From NCBI RefSeq assembly GCF_030864355.1, contig NC_083399.1, positions 124,001-188,000 on the forward strand: DNA of 64,000 bases, given 5' to 3'. Below, piece by piece: positions 12,040 through 24,159 of this stretch. Numbering within the stretch: the stretch's first letter is position 1; each line of letters begins with the position of its first letter. The translations under genes were made by a program, and so were the position numbers. The DNA comes from Cutaneotrichosporon cavernicola (lineage: Eukaryota; Basidiomycota; Tremellomycetes; Trichosporonales; Trichosporonaceae). Under the pieces are notes generated by a model. That model ran no database searches and had not been told where the DNA came from. It was given only the letters and a program-made list of their open reading frames with translations.

Positions 12040-15000
12040 CTATGCGTCCAAGTTATCGTTGCCGTTACTGTTCCCGTTACTTGTACCAGTGCTGTTGCTG
12101 TTGCTAGTGCTGCGAACATGTCCAAGGAGTGACTGGCGTGCCGGCGACTGGCCATCCGCGCTAGCGATACGTGCTGTGACAGACCTTGCGGTGACCGCGG
12201 GCTGGGGAGTGAGTGCCCGGTACGCCGCGACCTCGGGGTCAGGCGGGGCCGACTTGACGCGCCCCGATTCCGAGTCCGCGCCCTCCCAGCGGCTGGGCTT
12301 GGCCGCAACGGCGCTGACCTGGTTGACTGCGTCGGGGGACGTAGCTGCTGGGTTGTGTCCGATGCCTGTGACTACTCCCGCTCGCTTAGGCACGGACGGG
12401 ACGACCATGCGTGCCGCAGGAGGTTGGACTGAGGCTGGCGGCGAAGTGCCGTGCAATTCTGCTGGACGTGGAGGAAGAAGCGGGCGAGGCACGCCCTTGA
12501 TGAGTGGCCCATTGGTTGGCATACTTCCATCTGAAACGGGTGTGGAGGAGGACGGAGATGAGACACTGTCCTGCGAGTCGACAGAGGCGACAGCAGTCAC
12601 TGTACTCGACTTCGTTGAAGCATCACTCCGCCTTGTGGCTGCGTTGGCGTGCGCTGCAGCGTTGAGTCGGTCTTGCAGCGAGGTACGGGGGGAGTGGTGC
12701 AGTGCGTGCTGCTGCTGGTGCTCTCTCTCTTCCGCCGACGGGGCGTAGTAGGCCGAAGTGTGGTGTGCATGCGCGCCACCGTCTTCGTCAGGATGTGTGT
12801 CTGGCGTTGGACGCCGGCGGTTGTTGACAAAGTTAACTCCCCACTTCTTGATGCCCTCCTTTGCAATGTTGGCTTGGGTCTGGAGCTGAGCCTTATCGCG
12901 TGCACGGACAGCATTCATAAGAGAAGTTGTTGTCACGCCACCCGTAACCCCTCCAGAGACATTCTCTGTACCTGGGTCCGGCACCTGTGAGCGATCTACC
13001 TCGGTAGAGAGACTCTCTCTCTCGTTGGGCGTGAGGCTGCGCGGGGTGTCGTTCGTCTCCTGGATGGACAGGACTGGGCGCTCGACGAGGGATGCTGGCG
13101 AAGACTTGGTCGCCTCGTTCACGGGCGAGTCTGCTGTACGCGCAGAGCTGGAGTCTGTGCTGTTGGTTCGAGGCTTGTCGCTGACAGACCAAGTGGAATC
13201 CGTTGCAGCGGTAGCAACAGAGTCAGTGCGGACCGAAGACGGACGGGAGGAACTGGACACCCTGAACGACGACGCTGCCTTCTTGCGCGTCGGTTGCGTC
13301 ACCGACGGTGAAGTATTGGCACGGCCGGGGCCCTTCCTCTCGAGCACCTCGTTAACCGTGTGCGGACCGCTGTTGTTCCTGTAGCGGAGACCAGGATGCT
13401 TGGAAGAAGACACGGCTGGCGCGCTACTGGTGCTGTTTTGCGTCACGGACGTCGCCATCGTGCTTGAGGTGTGCGTGGTCTGTACCGACATTACGGACTT
13501 GTCCGACTTGTTCGACCTGATGCTCGCCGAGTCGGAACCAGTCTCCTCGGCCGCGTTAGCCTTGTACTTGCTCGCGACGTTGAAAATGCCGCCGCGGACA
13601 GGCATGTTCATGGTGTTGAAGAACGGCAAGTCGTCCATGTTGGGCAGTACAACAGACTCGACCATCTGTTGTCAGCTTGCCGCTGGACACTATCACTCAC
13701 GGCATCGCGGATCTTCTTGTCGACGAAGGCAAGTATCCAGCTCCAGTTGAGCTGACGAGCTCCCAGAACGGGCTCGATGACCATGTCCATCTTGGGAGGT
13801 CGCGTGAATGCCCACCAGATGCGGTCACTAGGAGGCGGTTTGATCAGGACCTTGACGTCGCTGGAGAGGCTCTTGATTATAATGGCCAGGACGGCCTTGA
13901 ACCCGATCTTGGGCGCTTCCATAGTGATGCGAATGCCGTCGCCATGCAAACCAGCTGGCCGGCTGTAGTCCATGTGAGCTTGAAACGAGATGGTGCCATC
14001 GCGGCCAAGCTCCTTGAGCTTCACGCGCGAGAATGTGGGTGGAATGTGACCCAAGTTCGCCTCGGTGGCCACCAGCGGGCCAATCATTGGATGGGAGAGA
14101 GCAGTGAGCTTCTTGGTGACTCTATCGCAAATGGCCTGCGGTCAGCTGGCGCGCCATAGTGAAACCTTACTTGCTCAACCAGCGAGGTGTGGGTGATGCC
14201 AAGGAAGATGCGGCCAGCGAAGGCGTTGAGCCAGTCAAGATTGGAAGGGTCGCTCTCCCTCGCCTCCTGGACCGACTTGATAAACCACTTCATGTGGTCT
14301 TGCGACCACACGGTGGAGTACGAGGGATGCGCGTGGGTCCTGGAGAGGATTTTGAGATACCAGTCCTCAGTCCTGCCTGTCAGCGATATTGCGATCGTAC
14401 TTGAATACCCACTTAACAGGTGTTTTGCACTGGAGGAACCACGGGGCAACCTCCTCGTCAAGCGTCAGCTGGTTGCTGGTCGAGCTCATGCCCGGCAGTC
14501 CTTCCTTCTCCTTAGATGGATCGGAATCGACGAGGCGGAGAACCAGCGCGGAGCGCTTGTTGAACAGCTTGCCCTCGGTTAAGCCTGCGGCGCCCTGCCG
14601 AGTCTCGATGGTGATCTTGTAGCGCTCCAGGTTGAGAACGACTAGGCTCTCCAAGTATTCAAGGTCGGGATCGGACCCGAACGGCTGAACCTTGCTCTTG
14701 CAATCGTCCTTGACCTGGTCGATGAAGAGTAGTGAGCCCCTAAGGCGCACAAATAACGTGTCTTGCGGGAATTCTGCCTTGGTCGAGACCTCGCGATAGG
14801 TGCGGTACACCTGCGCGATGCGCGTCGTGACGGGTAGCTTGGATGGGTTGTGGTGGTCGTTGACATTGTCGACAGCGTCGGGCGGGTTGTTGGTCAAGAC
14901 GTCCTGGCCATTTTCGGTAGTGTTTCCGAACGACCGACGGACGGTGAGCCATCCTTGGATCGACACTTTCAAGTCGTCGGGGGGTCCGTTGCGCTTCGCG

Positions 15001-15213
15001 GCTTCCTTGAGCGATTCTTGCTCGATCCTCATCCTGTCACGCTTCAGAATGTCCGGGTCCCCGATGGGAATCGACCCATAAACCAAGGTGAGATCTAGCG
15101 AGTCAGCAACAGTGACAGATGGGGGCCTTACACCAGACTGCGCCAACGAGGATGGCGACGAAGCTGATCCCGCCAAGGATGTAGCTAATGAGCCACTTGA
15201 TGACCCCCCACAT
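12040..15213 (-). CDS. NVJ2: NVJ2/TEX2-type lipid-transfer tether (PH-like plus SMP-LTD domain)
   Basis: A 1012-residue protein from five exons: 15213-15132, 15094-14401, 14372-14171, 14135-13701, 13665-12040. An N-terminal membrane anchor (about residues 5-28) is followed by a PH-like region (about 60-235) and a synaptotagmin-like, mitochondrial, lipid-binding (SMP-LTD) domain at about 300-485, recognised from LDWLNAFAGRIFLG, the PPPSDRIWWAF stretch and LPNMDDLPFF. In yeast, Nvj2 sits in the ER and moves lipids (ceramide) at nucleus-vacuole and ER-Golgi contacts. The remaining 520 residues are a low-complexity Ser/Thr/Pro/Ala tail ending in Asn/Ser/Gly repeats, much longer than in yeast Nvj2. 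The tail is one exon and has no visible domain. Confidence 0.88.
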
Positions 15214-15948
15214 CGTTGTGACGGTAGGGGGGAGACCGAGTTAAGAGAAAGTGGGATGCGATGAGATGGTCCAAGAGAAAGAAATCGGGTGTGTTGAAGG
15301 AAGGCTAGTACCCCGGCTTGTTGTTACCGGCGGCGAGGCGAGGAGAGGCGGTGAGCGGGCTCGTGCGTGGATGCGGGAGAGTTCGAGGGCAGAGGGAAAG
15401 GAAGAGGGAGACAGCGAAGATGATGCGAAAATAAATGAGATGCGGCGGTCAGAGTATGGGTGATGTGTAGATGTGTTTATGAGCTATGTGTCGATGGTCA
15501 AACAATTGTTAGAGCACGACTCGACAACTTGAGACAATCAAGACACGATGACACCTCTCCACAAGCGCAGCTTGTAACCCCCGGCCGCCCCAAGCAGTGA
15601 CGTAGTTTAGCCCTCAATTTGGCCACCCCCCCCCCCAAGCAACATTCATTAGACTTTTCAGAACATTTGACAATGCGAGCATACAAAGACACGTTCAGAA
15701 CGCAGAGACGACGCGTTGGCGCGTTGACTGATTCAAATACATCCAATACATCCAATGCATCCCGCTCCGCAAGCGGGCCCGTTGTACGACACAAGGGGTG
15801 GAGGGGTTGGCGACCATGACTTGGGCGGAGTTTGAAGCCCTGTCCGTGGTGTCCGTGTAAACATCCGAAGGTGGCGCAATGTCAATCACTGCTTGCCCTT
15901 TGACACCAACACATACATGACAACAGTCTATGCTACACTCCCACTCGT
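15214..15948. other. intergenic, promoter of the NVJ2-like gene
   Basis: Purine-rich upstream of the NVJ2-like start (15240-15460) and a C11 tract near 15626-15637. No gene is seen. Confidence 0.4.
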
Positions 15949-17740
15949 CTACACGCTCACGCTCCCACCAAGCGCGCAGATGTCAAACTCGTCCTTGGTG
16001 AGTCCGACCTTGTCCCGCGCCTCAGCGAGCATGCGTGGCGGCTCCGAGATCGGCTCATTGGACAGGTCCCACGTACCCCAGTGGATCGCGACAGCCTTGC
16101 GTGCGTTCTGCTGTCAGTCCGGGCTTGGAAATGAGGGTGACGGAGCCGCCATTGTAACATGACACTTTCAAGGCGCCAGTCCTGCAGCTCTTGGCCAACC
16201 ACGCCAACGGATTGCACATCCCGTCCACCGCTTCACTCACCACATCCTTGAACACGCGCACCGCGTCGATGGGCGCACAGTGTACCGTGCTGAGGAATGA
16301 ACGCGTCGAGTATGCGCCGATAGGAAGGAATGCGAGGTCGATAGGGCCCAGGCGGCTCCCGATCTCCTTGAATGCTGGGCAGACCGGGCGAGAGTCATCG
16401 ATCTCGTACGTCTCCGCGTCGACCGCCGAGTAACCTGAAGTTAGTGGAGAACGAGGCGACATTCCACTCCTCCTGTCGCCAGCCGCAGTTCAGTCGCGTT
16501 CGTTAAGGTGCTTCAGCTGAGTTCTTGCCTTGACCGGTGGCAAAGTCTCGCCGTCGTCCCCAGTTGCGACACAGCCTAAGGGATATTGTGCCTCCTCTCG
16601 CTCCCACTGTGTTGCCCGGGCGGCCAAGAGCCAAGCCAGAACCTGAGAGCCGCAGCAATTGCGAGCCTGATGCCGCCGACATTTCGGGCATTACCTCAAC
16701 TCGACACTTCAGCTGGGCGGGCGAACGCCTCGCGACGGATCAACCATTCCCCGGCTCTTCCTCACTCCCCCTCGCCTCAAACTCACCAGTGTCGCCTGCA
16801 AACCACACAGTTTGCGCTCCGACCTCACGCTTCGTCTTGACACACCAACCGCCCCACAAGCTCGCGGCCATGTCGAAAGCGGTACGCGCCGTCATGTGCT
16901 GTGCCGGGGTGTATGTGAACTGCGCGTCGCCGCGGTCGCTCGTGACCGAGATCTCCTCCCACCAGTCGGCCTCGCGCACCAGCTCGTCCGGTACAATCCC
17001 GCGCACGATTCGCGTAGTGTTAAGCGGGAGAAGCATAGCGGGAGGGGTGCCAGCCTGTTTGGCGTAGATGGCCTTGATCGTGGGAATGTCAAGGTGGTCG
17101 TAGTGGTTGTGGCTGATCGCCACAATGTCGAGCGGCGGGAGGTTGGCAACCGCCTCAGTAACGGTCGCGCCGCAGGGTACAGGAGTGAAGCGGCGCGGCG
17201 CGCCAAACCACTGCGACGGTCCGCAGCGGTCGCTGAACACCGGATCGAAGAGGATGTTCAAGCCACGCTCCTGTCCGTCCACGGGTGCGTACTGGATCAG
17301 CACGGCAGCGTGGCCCAGCCACGTCGACTTTACACCAACAGTGGGTGGCGTAAAGTCGACCTCGGCGCGAGGCACGAACGTGCACCCATCTGCGAGCTCT
17401 GGGCGCTTCTTGCCAACCCCCGACCACACAAACTAATGTCAACCACGTGCTATCTTCCACCCACCTTTGCGGCCTCAACAAAGCTCTGCTCTGCCTTTGC
17501 GCTCGGCCACGGATTCTTGAACCCGTCCGGCGTCGATGCCTTCCAATGCGCACCCTGGAGGTGCTCGACCTCAGCGGAGAGGGCAACCTGGGGGATGGCG
17601 ACGGGGGTGTCGTTGCTGTACCACATTCTGAAAAGGTTGGCTCTGGCTGATGATGCGATGGATGGATTGGTGGCAACGGGGAATGGACGTGACGCGGCTG
17701 CGGCTGCGTGCGAGGACAGTGCGCGGAGAGAAGCGCGCAT
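15949..17740 (-). CDS. FMP30: NAPE-PLD-like metallo-beta-lactamase phospholipase (FMP30 type)
   Basis: A 424-residue enzyme from four exons: 17740-17465, 17432-16787, 16434-16241, 16107-15949. The metallo-beta-lactamase fold carries the zinc motif SHNHYDHLD (HxHxDH), an upstream WLGHA, FAGDTG (metal-binding Asp) and the late IHWGTW. This is the N-acyl-phosphatidylethanolamine phospholipase D family; yeast Fmp30 is a mitochondrial inner-membrane member linked to N-acyl-ethanolamine and cardiolipin balance. The first 45 residues are rich in Ala, Ser and Arg with few acids, consistent with mitochondrial import. The intron after FAGDTG is long for this window (352 nt) but its exons join in frame at the expected conserved residues. 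Confidence 0.9.
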
Positions 17741-18247
17741 GAGGCTGTGCGACGTCTAAAGGCGGGGAGGGTATATGTCAGAAAACAGAAGTAGATGGTT
17801 CCATCACCTGGCGGAAAATGATGGCTGGACATTATTGGGAGGTCCCTCAACTGGCTCTGGCCAACTGGCCAACTGGCGCAGGCCCACCGGCCAACCCACG
17901 TGTAGAGTATGTTTCATGAAAATCATGAGGCCGAAGGGCAAGAGGGGCACAGGGTGGAGAGGCCGAGGGCCGCGGATAGTAGACCGAGGACCGATTTCCG
18001 AAGTGCTGATGGCGGAAGATTACGCGTGCCTTGCACACATTTCATCTCAACCAGAACAAGCAGGCAAGAACACGAATGAGAATATTAGAGAGACATGAAC
18101 GACCGAGCAGCAGGAGCAGCAGCAATCAGCTTATCAGCCATCAGCCTTGTCGAGAGTGGTATGCATGTCGGAGACGGCTGGAGAGAGAGAACGTCCGGCC
18201 TTTCTTCAAGTTGGCAGCTGGATCCACCTTACGTAAACAATTCACCT
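17741..18247. other. promoter of the FMP30-like gene and upstream flank of tRNA-Val
   Basis: No gene is seen. It includes a CTGGCCAACTGGCCAACTGG-type repeat at about 17855-17895 (period 9-10) close to the FMP30-like gene. Confidence 0.4.
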
Positions 18248-18354
18248 GGCCACTTAGCTCAGCTGGTTAGAGCGCATGCTTAACACGAGCATCTGTCTTC
18301 AACGACATTGTCGAGTTACGCATGAGGTCGGCGGTTCGATCCCGCCAGAGGTCA
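18248..18354 (+). tRNA. tRNA-Val (anticodon AAC) with a 33-nt intron
   Basis: Cloverleaf: acceptor GGCCACT/AGAGGTC, D-stem GCTC/GAGC, anticodon stem CATGC/GCATG, loop TTAACA-C, variable AGGTC, T-stem GGCGG/CCGCC with TTCGATC, discriminator A. The intron sits after position 37, the standard site. The acceptor has a G:U pair and an A:A mismatch at pair 5. A second copy with the same mature sequence lies at 23400. Confidence 0.9.
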
Positions 18355-18356
18355 TC

Positions 18357-18371
18357 CTTTTGTTTTTTTTT
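18357..18371 (+). terminator. RNA polymerase III terminator of tRNA-Val
   Basis: Two T-runs follow the tRNA, the second with nine T (18363-18371). Confidence 0.7.
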
Positions 18372-18628
18372 CTGGCTTCTCGTCACGTTCATAGAGCCCG
18401 GCTGTTCAGCGAGCATAGTACTGCCAGCCAGGAGTAACGCGATGCCTGTTGATGCCGAAGGCAGGGAAGGATATCGGATCAATAAATGCGTGATCAGACT
18501 TACTGGACTGCCAACATTTACATTCTCGCTACGCTTATGATCATGTCGCCTACGTATGCCCACTACCGATGCCGCAACACAATGCCAAAAGTCTTGATCA
18601 CCAACACCACTCCGCGGTGTACTCACAT

Positions 18629-20153
18629 CTACTCGTCATCCGATTCACCATTTAGGACGTCGTCATCTCCATCGTCCTCGACATACTCCTCGACATACTC
18701 AATCCCGATTTCGGTCGACGCATCGCTGCCTGCGTACAATCCGTGATCGAGTTCGCGGTTGCGGGCTTGCCAGAACGAAGCCAGGTCGACCGCTTGGGAA
18801 CCCGACGCCGTGGCCGGAGCGGCACCCTCGGGCAGGGGTGACGAGATGAAGAAAGTCTCACCGTCGATCGTGACCACCTCGGGATATTGGGCCATGATCT
18901 CCATCTCATTCTGAGAAAGCCGATAGAAGCCCTTCTCCTGGAGCTGCAGCTCCTCCAAAGTCATCTGCGCGAGGACCTTGTGGCGGTCGAGGAGTACTTG
19001 GAGAAGGCCGCTAGCCTGCTCATGCATGAGCCCTATGGTTTCGGCAGCTTCCCTCCGCTCGCCGGATGAGGCATTTCTCACCACCGCGAGCCAATCGACA
19101 TTGCCTTTGGTGCTATCGGAGGCAGATTTACCCCAGGACACTGTCGACGAGGTGCTGGCGAGGTTCCCGGTAGGGACAGAGTTGCCCTCCGCCGCGGCCT
19201 GAGCAGCTCTGGCGGCCGCCTTCTCAATCTTGCGCGCCTCGTATCTGGCACGCTTCTCGCGCTTCTTGAGCTGGTTCCTGGAAATCCCCGGGGGTGGTCT
19301 GTTGCTTTCGGCATAGGTAGTAAATGCGAGAATAGGGTCGGGGTTATCCTGAGTGGGTTCTGTGAGGATGATACCGGAGTTGTGATCGTCTTTTAGGTTC
19401 CGATCATTGTTTTCCGCATCGGATTTCTCCTGTTGTTAATACAGTAGTAACGCGCGAACCTACCGACAGAACTGGGCCAGCGGCGGATTGGTGGCTCACC
19501 GTCGTAGATTTATATAAGCTCTCATCATTCCTCTCCGCTAACTCTTCCTTTGTCTCTGGTTGGAGGCGAGACGTTGGTAGGGCGGGAGGAGAGAGATGGG
19601 CAGCGATAGGTAAAGATGGTGAAGCAGGGATGTCGGGAGGTTGCTGAAGCCACAAGGTGGTGTCTGAATGTTGGGGGTCTGCCTGGGAGCGTTCCGTCAT
19701 TGGGCCTGGCCACCCCACTGCAGAGGGGGCGTAGGAGGTGCCACGGACCATGGAGAGCATCGATGTCTTGGCCAAAAGATCGTCCATGAGAAGCTGGACG
19801 TCCCGGGCCGACTTGAGAATCGCAGCTGAGGCAGGGAGATCGCGCTCGAGGGTACGCAACCGAAGGGTCGCGCGGAGCGATTGGTTCTCAGACTGAAGAC
19901 GAGCGAGCGCGTCGGTTGCGGCGCGAAGTGCGACGTCCTTCTCGGCAGCGTCGGTCTGGAAGCTGGAGGTATCCGGGCCCGCCGCTTCGCCGGAGTTGGC
20001 TGCATGTAAGGGGTGCAGATCCGCATCGCTGCCAGTGGGCGAGAGATCGTCGAGGCACTCAATGCCTGAGAGATTGTCTGACGAAGCGAGGTCGTCTTCG
20101 TCCACATGAGACCATTCTGACGTCGTGGAGCTGTATGTCATGGAAGGCGTCAT
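18629..20153 (-). CDS. hypothetical protein, acidic N-terminus with a coiled-coil stretch
   Basis: A 496-residue protein from two exons (20153-19464 and 19429-18629; 34-nt intron GTAGGT to AACAACAG). I do not recognise the family. Visible features: an acidic Ser-rich start; a heptad-like helical segment at about residues 78-125; a Pro/Ser-rich middle; a strongly basic stretch at about residues 280-305 (KKREKRARYEARKIEKAA) that could bind nucleic acid or act as a nuclear signal; then a Trp-containing helical part (about 345-405); and a very acidic C-terminal tail (VEEYVEDDGDDD). The two exons join in frame and composition stays coding-like throughout, so the gene is probably real although its role is unknown. 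Confidence 0.7.
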
Positions 20154-20347
20154 CTTGTGTTGGCCTAATAATCAGACATAGCAAGGAAGATTGCTCACAG
20201 AGTGGTGGTTGAGGTTACGAGCTGAACAAGGAGTATAGTATCGGGTGGCAATGCGTCTTGTGAGGCTGAATGGGGAACGTGACCCAACGTGGGGGTGGAG
20301 GCGGGGAGCCAAGCTAACCCTGCACACGTGACTTCCTCACTACAGAA

Positions 20348-20666
20348 ATGGCAGTTGATCACCATCCATCTGCTCCATCTGCTCCCCCCACTGTTCTCCA
20401 TGGCACCCTGATACTCTCCCACGAGCTTGGAGGTTCCAAGGATATATCTATCGCTCTTGAATCTCGCGATCCAGAACCGAGCAGCTGGACATGCCAGGTT
20501 CTTCATGACTTGACTACGGTTGGAACCAAGACGGTGGATGCATCCTTGTCTCTGGACATTCCACCCCCCTTCCACTGTTGATCTCCCTAAAGCCCAGCTT
20601 GAGCGGTCTTTACCGACCCAGAAACGCGCACAGGCCACCGAGATCGCTTCGGCCGAGAGTATCTGA
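20348..20666 (+). pseudogene. possible small gene interrupted by a +1 shift in a C6 run
   Basis: An ATG at 20348 opens 77 codons that end just after a run of six C at about 20567-20572. Reading on in the frame one base earlier gives 30 more coding-like residues to a TGA at 20664-20666. The composition across the shift looks coding (LTTVGTKTVDASLSL before it, LPKAQLERSLPTQKRAQ after it). The protein family is not recognised. It may be a decayed gene, a homopolymer sequencing error or chance. A competing 171-codon frame covers the same bases on the minus strand. Confidence 0.3.
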
Positions 20667-21080
20667 TAGGCCCAATCTGATAACATTTGCGCTCGCCGCA
20701 CGGTCACCAACGCTTTGGCCTCTTGTTCCGAACAGGTTGACGCGTTGTTTCAACACCTCGGCCGACGCGTGATGCTGTCGGAAATGGTGGTCGTCGGCAG
20801 CGGCGTCTTGGCGAAACGTTATCCTCCATCAAGGACTTGTTTGGAGTAGCGATGGGGAGCGAGAGAGGACCAGCCGAATCCGCAGCTGCCATCTGCAACA
20901 CAGGAATCCCGAAGACGATGTGAAACAACGGGAAACAGGCCAAGGAATGTCAGTGCGTCTGACTCGCCTTCCAAGAATCTCATCTCACACTGTAGTTAAA
21001 TATCCCTGTCAAGCCCGACTTATGGCATTCACCCCCCCAGCAATCCCGGAATATTCGAACTTCTACAGCTGCGCACCTTT

Positions 21081-22755
21081 ATGAAGCTCACCACACTCCT
21101 TATCCGCACTTTCCTGCCGACACTCTCGCTCGCAGCAGCCGTCCCACTCGCTGGGCGGGCCCCGCGACTGGAGGCCCGCCAAGCTGCGCAGGACTCCGTT
21201 GCAGCGGAGTTCTGCACCTGGGGTAAGTCGGCCTCCAACATAGCTCACTCCAGACCATGGACACATGGACTGCTTCGACACGTCTGAGAAGGCAGACGCC
21301 GTTCGCCTCGCCTACGCCACCGGCCAATGTCTTGTTCATCACGGTGAGTTCCGCCCCGCCTGCCTCCGTGTCAAGCTTCCGTACTCTGTGGTGCTGAGCT
21401 GGCTCTTGACTCTTGACTCTTGACTCGCTCCCAGTCTATCATGGGCATGACTCCCCGCTGCTTCTCTCTCAGCGCCGTTTAACACTCAGAGTTTTCAAGC
21501 TGACACCAGACGGATCACGGTAAGCTCGATGGCGCACCACGCCTGAAGACTGACGACAGGCACGGCAACTGCACATACATGCCTGCAGCAACACCAGTCT
21601 GCGGTGAGGTCATTCTGGGCAAGTTCAACATGCCCATGCACATTGCCTCCGTCTTCATCGTTCTCATCATCTCGGCTCTGGGCGTCTACATGCCCACCAT
21701 CGCTGGCTGGTTCGTCAAGAACCCCAACGGCTCCAAGTCGGTTGGCCACCTCGACGCGGCCTCCTTTGGCCGTGAATATGGTTTCTGGGGCAACGTCTTC
21801 TTTCTCGCCCGTCATTTCGGCACAGGTGTGATCATTTCCACAGCCTTCGTTGTGAGTACCCCAACCACCCTCCCTCGTCACATACTACTCGAGCTGACAA
21901 CAGCACTTGCTTTATCATGGGTTCCTGATGTGGAACGACAAATGTCATGGTACCCTTCTCTTTGCGCCCGTTGCGCCCACCATTGCGATGGTTGGAGCCC
22001 TTATCACCTTTGCACTCGACTTTACTGCCTCCCATGCCGCGGAGAAGCGTTTCGGGGCTGGCTCTGGCCTCACCAGCTCGACCCCAGCCGAGACCCCGGA
22101 CATCAGCCATACCGAGAAAGACATGGTTCCTCACAACGGTTGTTGCCCCGACGCCGAGGCAGCCATCCTTGCCTGGCAGAACAAGGAACTCTGGCGCGTT
22201 CTTCTCCTCGAGGCCGGCATCATCTTCCACTCGTAAGTCAGTTTTCCAGGCGGGCTAACGACAGCGTTATGATCGGTGTCACACTTGGCGCCGACTCGTC
22301 CCCATCATGGACCACACTCTTTATCGTCATCATCTTCCACCAGTTCTTCGAGGGCGCGGCCCTGGGCGCCCGTCTTGCTCTTCTTCACTGGCTGAGCCGG
22401 TGGCGTTCCTTCCTCCAGGCCAGCATGTTCATGGTGAGGACCAACCACGACAGAGCTCACCTAAGATCGTCACCCCCATCGGTATTGCGATCGGTATCGG
22501 CGTCCGCCAGTCGTTCTCGGCGAACGGAAGAGCTGCACTCATCTCTATCGGCATTCTCGATTCCACCTCGGCCGGTATTCTTGTGCGCAATGTCTTGAAC
22601 GCTCTGACTTTCAGCTATACACTGCTTTCAAGCTCCTCGCGGCTGACTTTGTCGACGGCCCGCTCAAGAATGCAAACAAGAAGAGCCTATTTGCTTCATT
22701 ATTCTCACTATTCCTCGGCATCTTGAGCATGACCATCTTAGGCCGATGGGTCTAA
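21081..22755 (+). CDS. ZIP-family zinc/iron transporter, plasma-membrane type
   Basis: A 429-residue transporter from eight exons: 21081-21222, 21254-21343, 21510-21519, 21560-21851, 21904-22232, 22265-22433, 22466-22582, 22615-22755. A signal-like hydrophobic N-terminus is followed by a His/Cys-rich outer segment (WDHGHMDC, VHHD, RHGNC), then eight membrane segments. The metal path is intact: segment 4 has HSVMIGVTLGAD and segment 5 has HQFFEGAALG, the hallmarks of ZIP proteins such as yeast Zrt1/Zrt2. It likely imports zinc from the medium. Exon 3 (10 nt) is uncertain: an upstream acceptor at 21435 would add an in-frame His-containing stretch instead. The C-terminus GRWV and last membrane helix support the final splice. 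Confidence 0.9.
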
Positions 22756-23180
22756 ACATTAGAACACGCCGCTCCTTTTTCTCTACGGGGGCGGCTCGGG
22801 CAAGGACAATCCCCGAAACCATGTAGATTAGGCTGTGACATAATAGAATCTAGAGCCATGGATCCATGTACACACATATTACAGGGATACCGGCAACGAG
22901 GCGTGCCCGTCCTGCAAACTGGGAAGCCCTGGAAAGGTGTAGTCCAGCCTCTTCAGAAGCCGGAGAACAGGAGACAGTGAGAGCCTCATGACAGTTTGCT
23001 TTCCTTGCGGTTGGCAAACAAGCCAAGCTGTTCAAATACGAGCCATCTTTCCGACGCTGCCCAGCATCGTATCTTATAGTCCGTACAAACCGGAATTGCT
23101 GATATATATACTAATTCCAAAGGCGACAATCCCTTACTCGATACGGTTCTATTCCGGATGAACTAATTGGTCTTAACAAA
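22756..23180. other. intergenic, downstream of the ZIP gene
   Basis: AT-richer than its surroundings; no gene seen. Confidence 0.4.
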
Positions 23181-23278
23181 TCCTCCTTAGCTCAGTTGGT
23201 AGAGCGCGACACTAGTATATACGAATTGTATGATTCTGGTACATGTCGAGGTCAGTCGTTCGAGTCGGCTAGGAGGAA
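23181..23278 (+). tRNA. tRNA-Thr (anticodon AGT) with a 25-nt intron
   Basis: Acceptor TCCTCCT pairs fully with AGGAGGA; D-stem GCTC/GAGC; anticodon stem CGACA/TGTCG with loop CTAGTA-A; intron after position 37; T-stem AGTCG/CGGCT around TTCGAGT; discriminator A. A short T-run follows at 23284-23287. Confidence 0.92.
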
Positions 23279-23399
23279 TTGTATTTTGTTGCTAAGAATC
23301 TTTTTAGACTTTGACTGACAATGCGCTTCATTCCGTACGAGCCCAATACCTACGAGCTCAATACCACATCGAAACACTCTTCAACGTGCTCCCAAGCCA

Positions 23400-23506
23400 G
23401 GCCACTTAGCTCAGCTGGTTAGAGCGCATGCTTAACACGAGCGTCTGTCTTCAACGGCATTGTCGAGTTACGCATGAGGTCGGCGGTTCGATCCCGCCAG
23501 AGGTCA
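23400..23506 (+). tRNA. tRNA-Val (anticodon AAC) with a 33-nt intron, second copy
   Basis: The mature sequence is identical to the copy at 18248, including the A:A mismatch in the acceptor stem. The introns differ at two bases (GCATCT/GCGTCT and AACGACA/AACGGCA). Flanks are unrelated, so the duplication was limited to the gene or is old. A TTTT terminator lies at 23510-23513. Confidence 0.9.
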
Positions 23507-24067
23507 TCCTTTTGGCCCCCCGTATGCATCGGGGCTCAGTTGGTGTCACCAAGGCGCAAGTGACAACATATTTGACCACAAGACAAGAACTGGCAGGAGA
23601 CATCTTTTCAGCGCAGATGTAGTTTGGTCCAAGAATCAGCTACGAAGCAGGATGACTGGAATGTTACAGCATCTGTTCCGATGAGTGGGGATATGTCAGT
23701 GGGATGCACAGCTTCCCCGCGTTGGTGGCAGATCCGCCAGAGCGCGTGTTGGCCATGGTCGGCTCATCCGAAGATCAGCTAATCAACAACTTTGTTTCTG
23801 AATTTCTACATTCCTCGCCCATGCCTCGCACCGTAATAAGTATGATCCCTGCAACGAGGCAACGGTGACATCCACCACGGAGAGGAGGTACAATCTGTAC
23901 ACGACCGCCGAGGGCGTGCTCCCCAGCTGAGATCCTTGACTCGCCTGTGCCATGTCTTGGCCTCCTCCGAACTTGGTCCGTCTGTCCTCGGCTCTGCCCA
24001 CTCTGTGGACTGTACTGCGTCGTAGTGAAGGCAACCGAGACGAACACGCACAGCTCGCATGAGCTCG
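23507..24067. other. spacer between tRNA genes
   Basis: Overlapping short frames on the minus strand (84-113 codons) have no recognisable content. Nothing else seen. Confidence 0.4.
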
Positions 24068-24159
24068 GGGCGTGTAGCTCAGTTGGTAGAGCGTTCCATT
24101 CGCATGGCACGCCAGTGCGCGCATTGGAAAGGTCTTTGGTTCGATTCCTAACTCGTCCA
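24068..24159 (+). tRNA. tRNA-Ala (anticodon CGC) with a 19-nt intron
   Basis: The acceptor GGGCGTG/CTCGTCC includes the G3:U70 pair that defines alanine tRNAs, and has the same U:U mismatch as yeast tRNA-Ala. D-stem GCTC/GAGC; anticodon stem TTCCA/TGGAA, loop TTCGCA-T; intron after position 37; T-loop TTCGATT; discriminator A. The T-stem TTTGG/CCTAA has one T:T mismatch. A T-run follows at 24171-24174. Confidence 0.88.
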
